Of a DNA stretch of 64,000 nt, positions 24,811-34,066 are shown piece by piece. The notes below the pieces were generated by a model. The model did no database searches and was not told the DNA's origin. It was given only the letters and a program-made list of their open reading frames with translations. Each line of letters starts with the position of its first letter. Position 1 is the stretch's first letter. The position numbers and the translations under genes are program-made. Origin of the DNA: CAZKWG01 sp964615375 (lineage in GTDB: Bacteria > Myxococcota_A > UBA796 > CAZKWG01); contig CAZTOW010000004.1 in NCBI GenBank assembly GCA_964615375.1, positions 124,001 to 188,000 on the forward strand, given 5' to 3'.

Positions 24811-25803
24811 ATGGGCTCGCTCGTCCTCCTCCTGCTCTCCGCGCTGTGCGCCGCCATCCCGATGGTCCTCTACCTGGGCGTGATGTGGTGGCTCGACCGC
24901 TACGAGCGCGAGCCGCTCTGGCTGGTGGGGCTCACCTTCCTCTGGGGCGCGGTCGGCGCGGTCTTCCTCGCGTTGATCGGCAATTTCATCGGGCATGTGG
25001 GCCTGAGCCTGGCCTTCGGGGCGGAGACGGCCTCCCTGGCCTCCCCGGTCATCGTCGCGCCGCTCATCGAGGAGCCCACCAAGGCGATCATCCTCTTCCT
25101 GGTCGTGCGCTCGCGGGCCTTCGACAACATGACCGACGGCTTCGTCTACGGGGCGGCCTCCGGGCTGGGCTTCGGGATGACCGAGAACTTCTTCTACTTC
25201 TCGGACGTGGGGAGCTCGGGCGACGTGCTCGGCTGGATGGGGACCGTCGTGGTGCGGACCTTCTACAGCGCGCTCATGCATGCCGGGGCGACCTCCTGCG
25301 TGGGCGCCGCGCTCGGCTGGTCGCGGGGGCGGGGCGCCGTCAGCACGCTGGGGGCCGTGGTGGTGGGATTCGGCGTGGCGATGTCCATGCACGCGCTCTG
25401 GAACGGGCTGCTGACCTGGGACGCGGTCGCGGAGATGAACGGGGCGCTCACCCTGGTCAACCTGATGGTCTTCCCGCTCGAATTCCTCACGCTCTTCGTG
25501 GTCTACCAGCTCTGCCTGCGCTCGGAGAAGCGGCTCATCCTGCACGAGCTCGGGGAGGAGGCGCAGCATGGGCTCCTGCCGAGCGCGCACGTGCCCGTGC
25601 TGGCGAGCACCCTGGCGCGCGGGCGCGCGGGCTGGCTGGAGCGCGGGATCCCCCACGGTCCTTACGTGCGGGCGGCCACCCGCCTCGCCTTCCGCAAGCG
25701 GCAGGCGCGGGCGGCGCAGGGGTCCGAGGCGCGGCGGCTGGCGGAGGAGATTCAGCGCGTCCGAGCCGAGATCCTCGGCCTCCGCGCGCTGATCCGGGCC
25801 TAA
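24811..25803 (+). CDS. PrsW-family intramembrane metalloprotease
   Basis: A 330-residue polytopic membrane protein. Family motifs lie in membrane segments: PLIEEPTKA (E87, E88, K91), DGFVYGAASGLGFGMTEN, ALMHAG and SMHALWNG supply the metal-binding Glu and His residues. In Bacillus PrsW starts regulated proteolysis of an anti-sigma factor; the substrate here is unknown, though an anti-sigma gene sits at 62656. A charged cytoplasmic tail of about 100 residues follows the last helix. ATG chosen with GAGG 7 bases upstream. It converges with the S41 protease gene, their stops overlapping by 3 bases. Confidence 0.85.
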   Translation: MGSLVLLLLSALCAAIPMVLYLGVMWWLDRYEREPLWLVGLTFLWGAVGAVFLALIGNFIGHVGLSLAFGAETASLASPVIVAPLIEEPTKAIILFLVVRSRAFDNMTDGFVYGAASGLGFGMTENFFYFSDVGSSGDVLGWMGTVVVRTFYSALMHAGATSCVGAALGWSRGRGAVSTLGAVVVGFGVAMSMHALWNGLLTWDAVAEMNGALTLVNLMVFPLEFLTLFVVYQLCLRSEKRLILHELGEEAQHGLLPSAHVPVLASTLARGRAGWLERGIPHGPYVRAATRLAFRKRQARAAQGSEARRLAEEIQRVRAEILGLRALIRA

Positions 25804-28709
25804 CGCGCCTCGCGGTTGCTGTTCTCCGCGGTCCCCTTGGCCGCCGCCTCCGGGCCCGGGGGGCGCCAGACGCTGAAGGCGGTGGTCGAGCTGAGCCCGC
25901 TGTGGTCGCGGGCCAGGACCACGAAGAGCGAGGAGCCCGGCCCCAGATCGCCGTCCACGCTGAAGGGCAGGCTGTCGGACTTCTGGTCGCCGCCGAGGTA
26001 GAAGATCTTGTCTTCGCCCTTGTAGATCATCACGTCGCGGATGCCGTGCGGATCCTCGACCTTGCCCGAGATCACGTACTCGGAGCCCGCCTGCTCCAGG
26101 ACGGGGCGTCGGGTGACCGTGATCTTCGGCGGCCCACGCACGCGGCCGTCCACCGGCTGACCGGGGCGGAGCGCGAGCTCCTCGGTGTGCTGGAAGTAGG
26201 TGTAAAAGCCCCCGCGCTGCACCGCGGCGTAGTCGTAGGCGCGGTTGTCACCCACGCTCAGCTCGAGCTTCCAGGCGTCGCCGTTCGGCGGCGCGCGCAG
26301 CTCGAAGGTCATGTGCTCAGAGGCCGACTCTCCAGGGTGCAGGACGCGACCGCAGCCCTCCGAGTCCGGCACGCAGCTCAGACCCGAGGCGTCGAGCGGC
26401 GTGCCGATCTCGGCGATGGCGTGGGCCAGGTCCACGGTCTTGCCCGCCCGGTTCTTCAGGCGCGCGAAGGCCTCGCGGCTGGGGCCCTCGCCCACGTTGG
26501 TCACGGTCACGACCAGGTCCACGATCTCGCCCACCTCGGGCAGCCCGTCGCCGTCCCCGCGGCTCCCGTTGGTGCCGTCGTCGCGCAGCGCGAGCGCGTA
26601 CTCGAATCGGGGCAGGGGCTTGCCCTGCGTGCGCACGAGCTCCTCCTCCTTGCCCAGCTCGCCCACGCCCGGATCGCGGAAGGTGAGCGAGAGCGGGGTG
26701 AGCTCCTCGCCGTAGCCGTCCGGCAGAGAGACGCGCTGCGTGAACCTCCGCGTCTCACCCGGGTTGATCTTGCCGAAGTAGAACTCGCGCTTGTCCAGCC
26801 AGACGTTGTCGCAGCCCGTGACCACGGAGAGCTGGTAGACCGGCTCGTTGCCCTTGTTCGTGACCTCCAGGACGACGTCCTCCTCCGCGCCCGCGCGGAG
26901 CACGCCGTCCGAGCCCAGGTCCAGGCGCGCCTCGAGCCGGGGAGCCGCGGGGTTCTTCCCCGAGCTCCAGTCGATGCCCACGGTGCGCATGGCCTCCTGG
27001 AGGCGCTTCTCCTCCTCGCTCTGGTGGCGGGCGATGACGTCGCTGGCGCTGGCGAGCACCTCTGCGCGGCGCGGGCCCGTCGCCGAGAGCAGCACCTCGC
27101 GAGCCAGCTGCACCTCCCAGTCGTCCATCGCCTTCTTCTTGCTGGACCGCCGCTGCTGCTCTTCGTCGTCGTCGCGCTCGGGCCGCAAATAGCGCAGCTT
27201 GTAGGCCGGATCCTGCTGGTCGCGGCTGACGCGCTCCAGGTGGTGGTCCAGATCCGCCTCCCGACCCACCCACTCGCGCCAGTAGAGCGAGACCACCGGC
27301 GTCTCGTCCGCCTTGTCCGGGGCGACCACGACCGAGGGCTGGAGCAGGATGTCGGGCGGGATGCCCACGCTCTGGATGCTCTCGTCGCCGGGGGTCAGGT
27401 ACTTGGCCACCGTGAGCTTGAGCCGGCTCGTGTCCTCGTTCTCGTAGAGGTGCTGGACCGAGCCCTTGCCGAAGGTGCGCTCGCCGATGATGACGGCGCG
27501 ATCGAGGTTGCGCAGCGCGCCGGCCACGATCTCGGAGGCGCTGGCCGAGTTCCCGTTGACCAGCACGGCGATGGGGTAGTCGGGCTCGGTGCGCGCCGCC
27601 ACGGCCTTGCGCGTCTCGCGCTTGCCGCTGCGCCCGCCCTCCACCGTAGACACGATCACGCCGCTGGTGAGGAAGCGATCGGAGACGTCGATGGCCTGGT
27701 TCAGGTAGCCGCCCGGGTTGGAGCGCAGGTCGATGACCAGGCCCTTGATCTCGGCCCCAGCCTTCTGGCGGAAGCCCGCCAGGAGCGTCTCGATGTCCGA
27801 GTCCACGTTGGCGTTGAAGTTCTTGATGCGGATGTAGGCGATGTTGCCGGGCAGCAGCTCGCCCTCGACCGGGTTGAGCTTGATGACGGCGCGGATGATG
27901 GTGAAGTCGCGCGGCGTGTCGAAGCCCTGGCGCATCACGCTGATGGTGACGGGATCGCCAGGCTTCCCGCGCAGCTTGGAGACCGCGTCCGTGAGATCCA
28001 TGTTGATCGTGGACTCGTCCTCGATCCGCACGATCTTGTCGTCGCTCTGGAGCCCGGCCTTGTAGGCGGGGGTGCCCTCGATGGGCTCCTTGATGGTCAG
28101 GTAGCCGTCGTCGATGGCGATCTCGATGCCCAGCCCGCCGAACTCGCCCTCGTTGTCCACCTCCATCTCCTGCGCCGCCTCGGGCGGGAGCAGGACGGTG
28201 TGCGGGTCGAGGGTGGAGAGCGCGCCGTTGATGAAGGCGTACTCGACCTCGGGGGGCGAGACGTCGCCGCTCAGGCGCTCCTCGAGCACCTCGGCCACGC
28301 GGGCGAGCTGCTCATGCAGGGTCACGAAATTGTTGATCGGCTCGAGGACCAGCGTGGTGGTGTAGCTGCCCACCGAGATCTGGAGCCGCTTCCCGCCCGG
28401 CTCGCGCTGGAAGAGCACCTCAGGGACCTCGCGCTCCACGGCGTCGAGGGCGCCCTGGAACATGGCCTCGGGGTTGAGCCGCTCCTGCTCGACGTAGCGG
28501 GTCTCGACGTACCAGAGGTCCTTCTCGAAGAGCTGGAGCTCCGAGAGGCGGTAGTCGTCCGAGCCGGCGAGCTGGCTCACGGCCTGCGAGAACGAGCCGA
28601 CCGGGCGGTCGACCTCGCTCCCATGCGCGCCGGCGAGCAGGTGATATCCCGCCAGGGTGGCCGGGAAGGCGAGGCCGAAGATCGCGACGTGCTTGATGAG
28701 CGAGGGCAT
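25800..28709 (-). CDS. S41 C-terminal processing protease with long C-terminal extension
   Basis: Periplasmic serine protease of the CtpA/Prc type, 969 residues. An N-terminal membrane anchor or signal (IFGLAFPATLAGYHLLAG) is followed by a CTP N-terminal region, a PDZ domain (about 195-275, GLGIEIAIDDGYLTI) and the catalytic core with GLVIDLRSNPGGYL, S390 in NGNSASASEI and K415 in GERTFGKGS, spaced as in CtpA. From about residue 465 an extra 500 residues follow: a charged helical linker, then two or three Ig/CARDB-like beta domains with TNKGNEPVYQLSV and TNVGEGPSREAFA. Ordinary CTPs lack these. I chose ATG 28709 with GGAG 5 bases upstream over 28736. Confidence 0.88.
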   Translation of the reverse strand: MPSLIKHVAIFGLAFPATLAGYHLLAGAHGSEVDRPVGSFSQAVSQLAGSDDYRLSELQLFEKDLWYVETRYVEQERLNPEAMFQGALDAVEREVPEVLFQREPGGKRLQISVGSYTTTLVLEPINNFVTLHEQLARVAEVLEERLSGDVSPPEVEYAFINGALSTLDPHTVLLPPEAAQEMEVDNEGEFGGLGIEIAIDDGYLTIKEPIEGTPAYKAGLQSDDKIVRIEDESTINMDLTDAVSKLRGKPGDPVTISVMRQGFDTPRDFTIIRAVIKLNPVEGELLPGNIAYIRIKNFNANVDSDIETLLAGFRQKAGAEIKGLVIDLRSNPGGYLNQAIDVSDRFLTSGVIVSTVEGGRSGKRETRKAVAARTEPDYPIAVLVNGNSASASEIVAGALRNLDRAVIIGERTFGKGSVQHLYENEDTSRLKLTVAKYLTPGDESIQSVGIPPDILLQPSVVVAPDKADETPVVSLYWREWVGREADLDHHLERVSRDQQDPAYKLRYLRPERDDDEEQQRRSSKKKAMDDWEVQLAREVLLSATGPRRAEVLASASDVIARHQSEEEKRLQEAMRTVGIDWSSGKNPAAPRLEARLDLGSDGVLRAGAEEDVVLEVTNKGNEPVYQLSVVTGCDNVWLDKREFYFGKINPGETRRFTQRVSLPDGYGEELTPLSLTFRDPGVGELGKEEELVRTQGKPLPRFEYALALRDDGTNGSRGDGDGLPEVGEIVDLVVTVTNVGEGPSREAFARLKNRAGKTVDLAHAIAEIGTPLDASGLSCVPDSEGCGRVLHPGESASEHMTFELRAPPNGDAWKLELSVGDNRAYDYAAVQRGGFYTYFQHTEELALRPGQPVDGRVRGPPKITVTRRPVLEQAGSEYVISGKVEDPHGIRDVMIYKGEDKIFYLGGDQKSDSLPFSVDGDLGPGSSLFVVLARDHSGLSSTTAFSVWRPPGPEAAAKGTAENSNREAR

Positions 28710-28833
28710 CCGTTCTCCGGGGGCGAGGCCCCACATGACCTTCTAACACGAGAGAGACACTATCGCGTCCCGCTCGTTGACGTACTCGGCGGGCCTCGTT
28801 ACCGGGCTCCCTTCTCGGGTCCTGGCTCTGGGG

Positions 28834-31800
28834 ATGGCGCTCAAGATCACGTGCCCCAATTGCGGCGAGCCGCACCGGCTGTCGGAGCCCTATCCACTCC
28901 CCGGCGCCGAGGTGCAGTGTCGTGCCTGCGCGCGGGCCCTGACCATCTCCTACCCCGCGGGGATGGTGGCCAGGCTCCGGGCGAAAGGTGTGAGCTTCCT
29001 CGAGGAATTTCCGGCCCATGAGCCGGAGCCGGAGCCCGCGCCGTCCACGCCGCGCCCGGCGGGGTGGCTCTCGCCCGAGGATCCCGGCTCGGCGCCGCAC
29101 AGGGCCCCGGAGCCCCCTCCGAAGGCCCCGGAGCCCCCTCCGAAGGCCCCGGAGCCGCCCCCCAAGGCCCCGGAGCCCCCTCCGAAAGCCCCGGAGCCGC
29201 CCCCGAGCCCGAGCGTGGATGAGGGAGCTCGGAGCCCGAAGCCCGTCCCGCCGCCCAGGCCCATGGCGCTGGCTCCGCCCATGGTCGCCCCGCCCCCGCG
29301 AGCCGTGGAGGCCCCCAGGAGCGCCGCTCCGCCCCCTCCGCCGCCGTCGGCGCCCCCTCGCCCGGCCTTCATCCCGCCGCCGCCGATGGTGCCGGGCGCT
29401 GGCCGGAGCGTCGAGCCAGCCGCGCAGCCTCGCCCGGTGGCCCCTACGCCTGTCCCGGAGGCGCCACCGCCTCCCGCCGTGCCGGCGCCCGCGCCCCCAC
29501 CCGTCGAGGTCACGCCCACACCTCCTCCGCCCGCGCCCCCGCCGCCGGTCGTGGTCGCGCCGCCGCCGGTCGTGGTCGCGCCTGCACCACCGCCTGTCGA
29601 GGTCGCGCCGCCTCCACCTGTCGAGGTCGCGCCCACACCTCCTCCGCCCGCGCCCCCGCCGCCGGTCGAGGTAGCGCCACCGCCGCCCGTCGAGATCGCG
29701 CCCGCGCCCCCACCAGTCGTGGTCGCGCCCCCACCAGTCGTGGTCGCGCCCCCACCAGTCGTGGTCGCGCCCCCACCGCCCGAGCCCCTCTATGAGGAGC
29801 AGGACCGGGACACGGTGCTGGAGCGCGCCTGGGCGAGCCCGACCACGGTGACCGAGCGCATCGAGGAGCCCGACGCCGAGATGGACGAGACCACGGAGGA
29901 GGCCGACCCGGTCTTCCATGACGTGGAGCCCGCGCCGCCCGCCCCGTCGCCCGCGGTGGCGGTCGCCTGGGTCCCCCCGCCGCTTCGGGTCACGCAAGAT
30001 CCACCCAGGGTGGAACCACCAGCCCGGGTCGAGCCGCCCGCGCCGGCTCCACGACTGGCCGCCCAGGAGCAGGACGAGCCCTCGGTGGAGATCGTCGATC
30101 CCGAGATCGAGCCGATCCCGCCTCCGCCCATCGCCGCGCCGCCCCCGCCCATCGCCGCGCCGCCTCCGCCCAACGCCGCGCCACCTCCGCCCAGGACCGT
30201 CCGCACGGCGCTGCCCTCCGAGGCCCCACGGCCGAGCGCTCCCCCGCGCAAGCCGGCCGAGAAGCCTCGAAAGGAGGCTCCGCCGCCCAAGGCTCCGCGC
30301 CCCCCGAAGGCCACCGCGACGCCGAAGCCGGGCCGGCGCCGGGGTTTCCTGGGCTGGGTGGTGCGCCTCGGCGCGCTGGCCCTCGTCCTCGGTCTGATCG
30401 GTCTGATGGGCGTGGCCGGGCTGTTCTTCTATTACAGCCGCGAGCTGCCCACGGTGGAGGCCCTCGGACAGTACCGGCCCCCCACGGTCACGGTGGTCTA
30501 CGACCGCGAGGGGCGCGTGCTGGGCGAGATCTACGAGAAGCGCCGCTACGTCGTGGAGCTCGACCAGATCCCCAAGCACGTCCAGGACGCCTTCATCGCG
30601 GCGGAGGACGCCAACTTCTGGGAGCACGACGGCATCGACGTCGGCGGGATCTTCCGGGCCGTCGGGCGCAACCTGGCCAAAGGCAAGGCCGCGCAGGGCG
30701 CGTCCACGATCACGCAGCAGGTGGCCAGGAACTTCCTGCTCACCAGCGAGAAGACGGTCACCCGCAAGATCAAGGAGATCATCCTCGCCCGCCGCATCGA
30801 GGACACCTTCGACAAGCAGCACATCCTCTACCTGTACCTGAACCAGATCTACCTGGGCTCGGGCGCCTACGGGGTGGAGGCGGCGGCGCGGACCTACTTC
30901 GACAAGCACGTCCAGGACCTGACCCTGGCCGAGGCGGCGATCCTGGCCGGGCTCCCGCAGCGGCCGAGCGACTACTCCCCGCTGAACCACTGGGAGAAAG
31001 CTCGGGCTCGCCAGGAGTACGTGCTCACGCAGCTCCTCCAGAAGGGCTACATCGACCAGGCCACGCACGACGCGACGCTGGCCACCACGGTGAACATCGT
31101 CAACAAGGAGAACCCCTTCCTGGGCCAGGCCCCCTGGTTCACCGAGCACGTCCGGCGCTATCTGGTCGAGACCTACGGCTTCGACAAGGTCTACAACGAC
31201 GGCCTCTCCGTGGACACGACCTGCGATCTCGACCTCCAGAAGGTCGCGCAGAAGTCTGTCGAGGACGGGACGCTCCGGGCCGACAACCGCGTGGGCTGGC
31301 GTGGCCCCGCCGAGCACCTGGAGGAGGGCGCGATCCAGGCCCGCCTGGACACCCAGGAGGAGGCGCTGCGCAAGGAGGCCAGCCGGACCGTGCTCCGCGT
31401 GGCCGCTCAGGAGAGCCCGGAGGGTGGCTACGGCCCGGTCCCCGAGATCTCGCCGCTCACGGCGGGGCGCCGCTACGAGGCCGTGGTCCTGGAGGTGGCC
31501 CAGAAGCACGCCGTGGTCGGGATCGGCCGGCACCGGGCCCTGATCCCGCTGTCCTGGTCCGCCTGGACCTACAAGCCGAACCCGGACCGCAGCTTCAAGG
31601 GCCGCCAGCAGGACGACCTCACCCGGGTGCTGACCCGTGGGGACGTCGTCCAGGTCACGCTGGAGGGGCTCAACACCGAGGAATTCGACAACCTCAAGGG
31701 CTACACGGGCGCGGGTCCGGGCCCCTTCGCCGCCGCCCGCCTCTACCAGTCTCCCGAGCTGGAGAGCGCGCTCTTGAGCTACCGGCTGGAGGACGGCGCG

Positions 31801-33084
31801 GTGCTGGCGATGGTGGGCGGCGTGGACTTCGAGGAGTCCGAGTACAACCGGGCCACGCAGGCGCGGCGCCAGGTCGGCTCTACCTTCAAGCCCATCGTCT
31901 ACGCCGCGGCCATCGAGACGAAGAAGATCACGGCGGGCTCCATCGTCCAGGACGCCCCGCTGGTCTTCAACGTGCTGGACGAGAAGCTGTGGAAGCCGGA
32001 CAACTATGGCGAGGACTTCCTGGGCAACATCACGCTGCGCAAGGCGCTGCAGATGTCCAGGAACGTCTGCACCATCCGCGTGCTGGACAAGATCGGGCTG
32101 GACGCGGTCTTTGACATGGCGGGCCCGCGGCTGCGCATCGGCTACGACAAGCCCGTCTGTCACCGGGAGCTCATCGTCGAGGGAGAGGCCTGCGAGGGCA
32201 GCACCGAGCCGAGCCCCGTCGCCGGCCGCGTCTGGTGTACCGGCTGCGAGCCGAGCACCTGCCCGCTGGTGGAGACCACGGCCGAGACGAGCTGCCTGGA
32301 CCAGCCGGTCACCGAGGGCGAGGCCCAGTGGTGCCACTCCTGCGACGTGAACCTGCGCGTCTGCGACTGGATCGCCGAGGAGCGCATGCCCGAGGGCGAC
32401 CGCTGCGTGGACCGCCGCAAGGACGCCGACGGCCAGGTCTGGTGCCGCTCCTGTGACCTGTCGATGGGCCTCGGGTCCAGCTCGCTGACCATGGTGGAGC
32501 TCACCCGGGCCTACTCCTCCTTCGCCACCTACGGCAAGCTGGTGGAGCCGCACTGGATCGACCGCGTGGTGGACCGCGACGGCACGGTCATCGAGAGCTG
32601 GACGCCGCCCGAGGCCTGGCCGCAGGTCATCGACAAGGGCGTGGCCTCCATCGCCCACTGGCTGCTGGTCCAGGTGGTGCAGGGCGGCACGGCCTCGAAG
32701 GCACAGCGCCTGGGCCTGAACCTGGCCGGGAAGACGGGCACGACCAACGACTTCTTCGACGCCTGGTTCGTCGGCTACAACCCGGACCTCATCACGACCG
32801 TCTGGGTGGGATACGATCAACCGCGCTCCATGGGTCAGTCCTTCACCGGCGGCGAGACCTCGCTGCCCATCTGGATGGACTACATGGAGGAGGCCGCGCC
32901 CAAGGACAAGGACCGGCCCTTCCCGCCCCTGCCCGGGGTGGAGTCGGTGCCCATCGACGAGTCCACCGGGCGGGTCGCCAAGGGCGGCTACCCCATCCCC
33001 ATGCTGCCAGGGACCGCCCCCACGAACACGGTCGTCGAGGTCGGGCAGAAGACCTCCGAGGACCTGCTGACGAGCGACTTCTGA
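28834..33084 (+). CDS. mrcA: giant PBP1A with zinc ribbon, Pro-rich arm and Cys-rich insert
   Basis: Class A penicillin-binding protein of 1416 residues, about 600 longer than usual. Residues 1-40 form a zinc ribbon (CPNC...CRAC, MJ0042-like). About 60-490 is a Pro/Ala-rich cytoplasmic arm with tandem APEPPPK repeats. The membrane helix is near 505-530. Glycosyltransferase 51 follows with AAEDANFWEHDG and QGASTITQQVARNF, then the transpeptidase with GSTFKP (Ser near 1016), SRN and KTGTT (near 1300). Between SRN and KTG (about 1109-1209) sits a Cys-rich insert with three W-C-x-x-C units, 12 Cys in all. Peptidoglycan synthesis is certain; the added regions are of unknown role. Stop and next start overlap (TGATG). 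Confidence 0.93.
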   Translation: MALKITCPNCGEPHRLSEPYPLPGAEVQCRACARALTISYPAGMVARLRAKGVSFLEEFPAHEPEPEPAPSTPRPAGWLSPEDPGSAPHRAPEPPPKAPEPPPKAPEPPPKAPEPPPKAPEPPPSPSVDEGARSPKPVPPPRPMALAPPMVAPPPRAVEAPRSAAPPPPPPSAPPRPAFIPPPPMVPGAGRSVEPAAQPRPVAPTPVPEAPPPPAVPAPAPPPVEVTPTPPPPAPPPPVVVAPPPVVVAPAPPPVEVAPPPPVEVAPTPPPPAPPPPVEVAPPPPVEIAPAPPPVVVAPPPVVVAPPPVVVAPPPPEPLYEEQDRDTVLERAWASPTTVTERIEEPDAEMDETTEEADPVFHDVEPAPPAPSPAVAVAWVPPPLRVTQDPPRVEPPARVEPPAPAPRLAAQEQDEPSVEIVDPEIEPIPPPPIAAPPPPIAAPPPPNAAPPPPRTVRTALPSEAPRPSAPPRKPAEKPRKEAPPPKAPRPPKATATPKPGRRRGFLGWVVRLGALALVLGLIGLMGVAGLFFYYSRELPTVEALGQYRPPTVTVVYDREGRVLGEIYEKRRYVVELDQIPKHVQDAFIAAEDANFWEHDGIDVGGIFRAVGRNLAKGKAAQGASTITQQVARNFLLTSEKTVTRKIKEIILARRIEDTFDKQHILYLYLNQIYLGSGAYGVEAAARTYFDKHVQDLTLAEAAILAGLPQRPSDYSPLNHWEKARARQEYVLTQLLQKGYIDQATHDATLATTVNIVNKENPFLGQAPWFTEHVRRYLVETYGFDKVYNDGLSVDTTCDLDLQKVAQKSVEDGTLRADNRVGWRGPAEHLEEGAIQARLDTQEEALRKEASRTVLRVAAQESPEGGYGPVPEISPLTAGRRYEAVVLEVAQKHAVVGIGRHRALIPLSWSAWTYKPNPDRSFKGRQQDDLTRVLTRGDVVQVTLEGLNTEEFDNLKGYTGAGPGPFAAARLYQSPELESALLSYRLEDGAVLAMVGGVDFEESEYNRATQARRQVGSTFKPIVYAAAIETKKITAGSIVQDAPLVFNVLDEKLWKPDNYGEDFLGNITLRKALQMSRNVCTIRVLDKIGLDAVFDMAGPRLRIGYDKPVCHRELIVEGEACEGSTEPSPVAGRVWCTGCEPSTCPLVETTAETSCLDQPVTEGEAQWCHSCDVNLRVCDWIAEERMPEGDRCVDRRKDADGQVWCRSCDLSMGLGSSSLTMVELTRAYSSFATYGKLVEPHWIDRVVDRDGTVIESWTPPEAWPQVIDKGVASIAHWLLVQVVQGGTASKAQRLGLNLAGKTGTTNDFFDAWFVGYNPDLITTVWVGYDQPRSMGQSFTGGETSLPIWMDYMEEAAPKDKDRPFPPLPGVESVPIDESTGRVAKGGYPIPMLPGTAPTNTVVEVGQKTSEDLLTSDF
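29101..29205 (+). repeat. in-frame heptad repeats coding for APEPPPK
   Basis: Five near-identical 21-base units code for the Pro-rich arm of the PBP1A. A second set, PPPIAAP-type units, lies near 30118-30190, and V-V-V-A-P-P-P units lie near 29560-29780. Copy number is likely to vary between strains by slippage. Confidence 0.8.
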
Positions 33085-33623
33085 TGCCCCGCGCCCTCCT
33101 GCTGCTCCTCCTCCTCGCCGCCGGCTGTGACGACGACTCCTACGCCGTCAGCCTGCGCTGCGAGGTCTTCCTCCAGGACCTGAGCCCCGTGGAGGCCTCC
33201 CCGGGGGACACCGTCACGCTCACGGGCACACCGTTCACGAACCTCTGGGACACCTCGGTCTACGTGGCGGGGGTGCGGGCCGAGCTGACCGAGGTGGACC
33301 GGGAGAGCTGCGAGACCTGCGACGAGTGCCGGGAGGAGCAGGACTGTACGGACTGCTCGGACTGCGACGCCTGCGACGTGACCTGCGAGCAGACCTGCTC
33401 CGAGACCGCGAGCTTCGTGGTCCCTGCCCTCCCCGCGGGCGCGGCGGATGTCCTGCTCTTCAACGTCCACGGCGAGAGCCAGCCCCTGAGCCTGCTCGTG
33501 CTGGGCGTGGCGGACTCCGGGCAGGACTCGGCGACGGAGACCGGCTCCGCCGAGACCGGCTCTACCGAGACCGGCTCTACCGAGACCGGCTCTGCCGAGA
33601 CCGGCGACTCCGCGACCCCCTGA
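33084..33623 (+). CDS. Cys-rich lipoprotein coupled to PBP1A
   Basis: A 179-residue lipoprotein (signal LLLLLLAAGC, lipidated Cys 15). Residues about 28-75 and 105-135 resemble an IPT/TIG-type beta fold (LSPVEASPGDTVTLTGTPF), split by a segment with nine Cys in about 30 residues (CETCDEC, CTDCSDCDACDVTC). The C-terminal tail is made of ETGSTETGS repeats. Its ATG overlaps the stop of the PBP1A gene by one base, so the proteins are made together. A periplasmic partner of the PBP, perhaps through paired cysteines, is a reasonable guess. No homologue recognised. Confidence 0.8.
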   Translation: MPRALLLLLLLAAGCDDDSYAVSLRCEVFLQDLSPVEASPGDTVTLTGTPFTNLWDTSVYVAGVRAELTEVDRESCETCDECREEQDCTDCSDCDACDVTCEQTCSETASFVVPALPAGAADVLLFNVHGESQPLSLLVLGVADSGQDSATETGSAETGSTETGSTETGSAETGDSATP

Positions 33624-33654
33624 ACACTGAACAAAATAGCGGCATCACATCCAA

Positions 33655-33691
33655 CACAACAAAAAAGAGGCGGCCCAATGGACCGCCTCTT
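33655..33691 (-). terminator. intrinsic terminator of the HU gene
   Basis: Stem AAGAGGCGG/CCGCCTCTT (33665-33673 with 33683-33691), followed on the minus strand by TTTTTTGTTGT. It lies 52 bases past the HU stop and may also stop transcripts arriving from the PBP1A-lipoprotein operon, since TTCTCTC follows on the plus strand. Confidence 0.88.
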
Positions 33692-33743
33692 CTCTCAGCT
33701 ACGGACGGGCTCGTCGCGTCTGGACACGACGAGCGACCGCACA

Positions 33744-34040
33744 TCAGCCGTTGGAGATGTTCTCGCGCAGGGTCTTGCCCGGCTTGAAGAAGGTGTAGCT
33801 GCGAGCGGGGATCTCGATCTTCTTGCCGGTCGAGGGGTTGGTGCCCTTGCGCGCGGCGCGCTCCTTGGTCGCGAAGGTCCCGAAGCCGGGGATCGTGACC
33901 TTGTGGCCGTTGTTCAGCTCGCCCGAGATGATGCCGCGGTCAGGGTCGCCGTCGAAGAGGGCGTTGATGACCTCCATCGCCTTGGCCTGGGAGATACCGC
34001 TCTTCTTGGCGAGGTTGGCCGCGAGTTCCTTCTTGTTCAT
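33744..34040 (-). CDS. hup: HU-family nucleoid DNA-binding protein
   Basis: A 98-residue histone-like protein: NKKELAANLAKKSGISQAKA start, HKVTIPGFGTFATKERAARKG and the beta-arm NPSTGKKIEIPARSYTFFKPG. HU and IHF cannot be separated with certainty here. The ATG has GGAG 6 bases upstream. A 14-base palindrome lies 13-26 bases upstream of the ATG, within the probable leader. Confidence 0.95.
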   Translation of the reverse strand: MNKKELAANLAKKSGISQAKAMEVINALFDGDPDRGIISGELNNGHKVTIPGFGTFATKERAARKGTNPSTGKKIEIPARSYTFFKPGKTLRENISNG

Positions 34041-34052
34041 GGCATGCTCCGT

Positions 34053-34066
34053 CCCAGCGCGCTGGG
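34053..34066. promoter_or_regulatory. perfect palindrome upstream of HU
   Basis: CCCAGCGCGCTGGG is a 14-base perfect dyad starting 13 bases before the HU start codon. It could be an operator or a small hairpin in the leader; no known consensus is recognised. Confidence 0.35.

Noticed and set aside
28777..28805. TTGACG with a 17-base spacer as a promoter of the PBP1A gene.
   Set aside because: The -10 position reads TACCGG, too far from consensus to support.
32158..32460. Cys-rich stretch of the PBP1A as a thioredoxin-like domain because of its WCxxC motifs.
   Set aside because: The flanking sequence lacks the thioredoxin fold's strands and cis-Pro; the three units are short tandem repeats.
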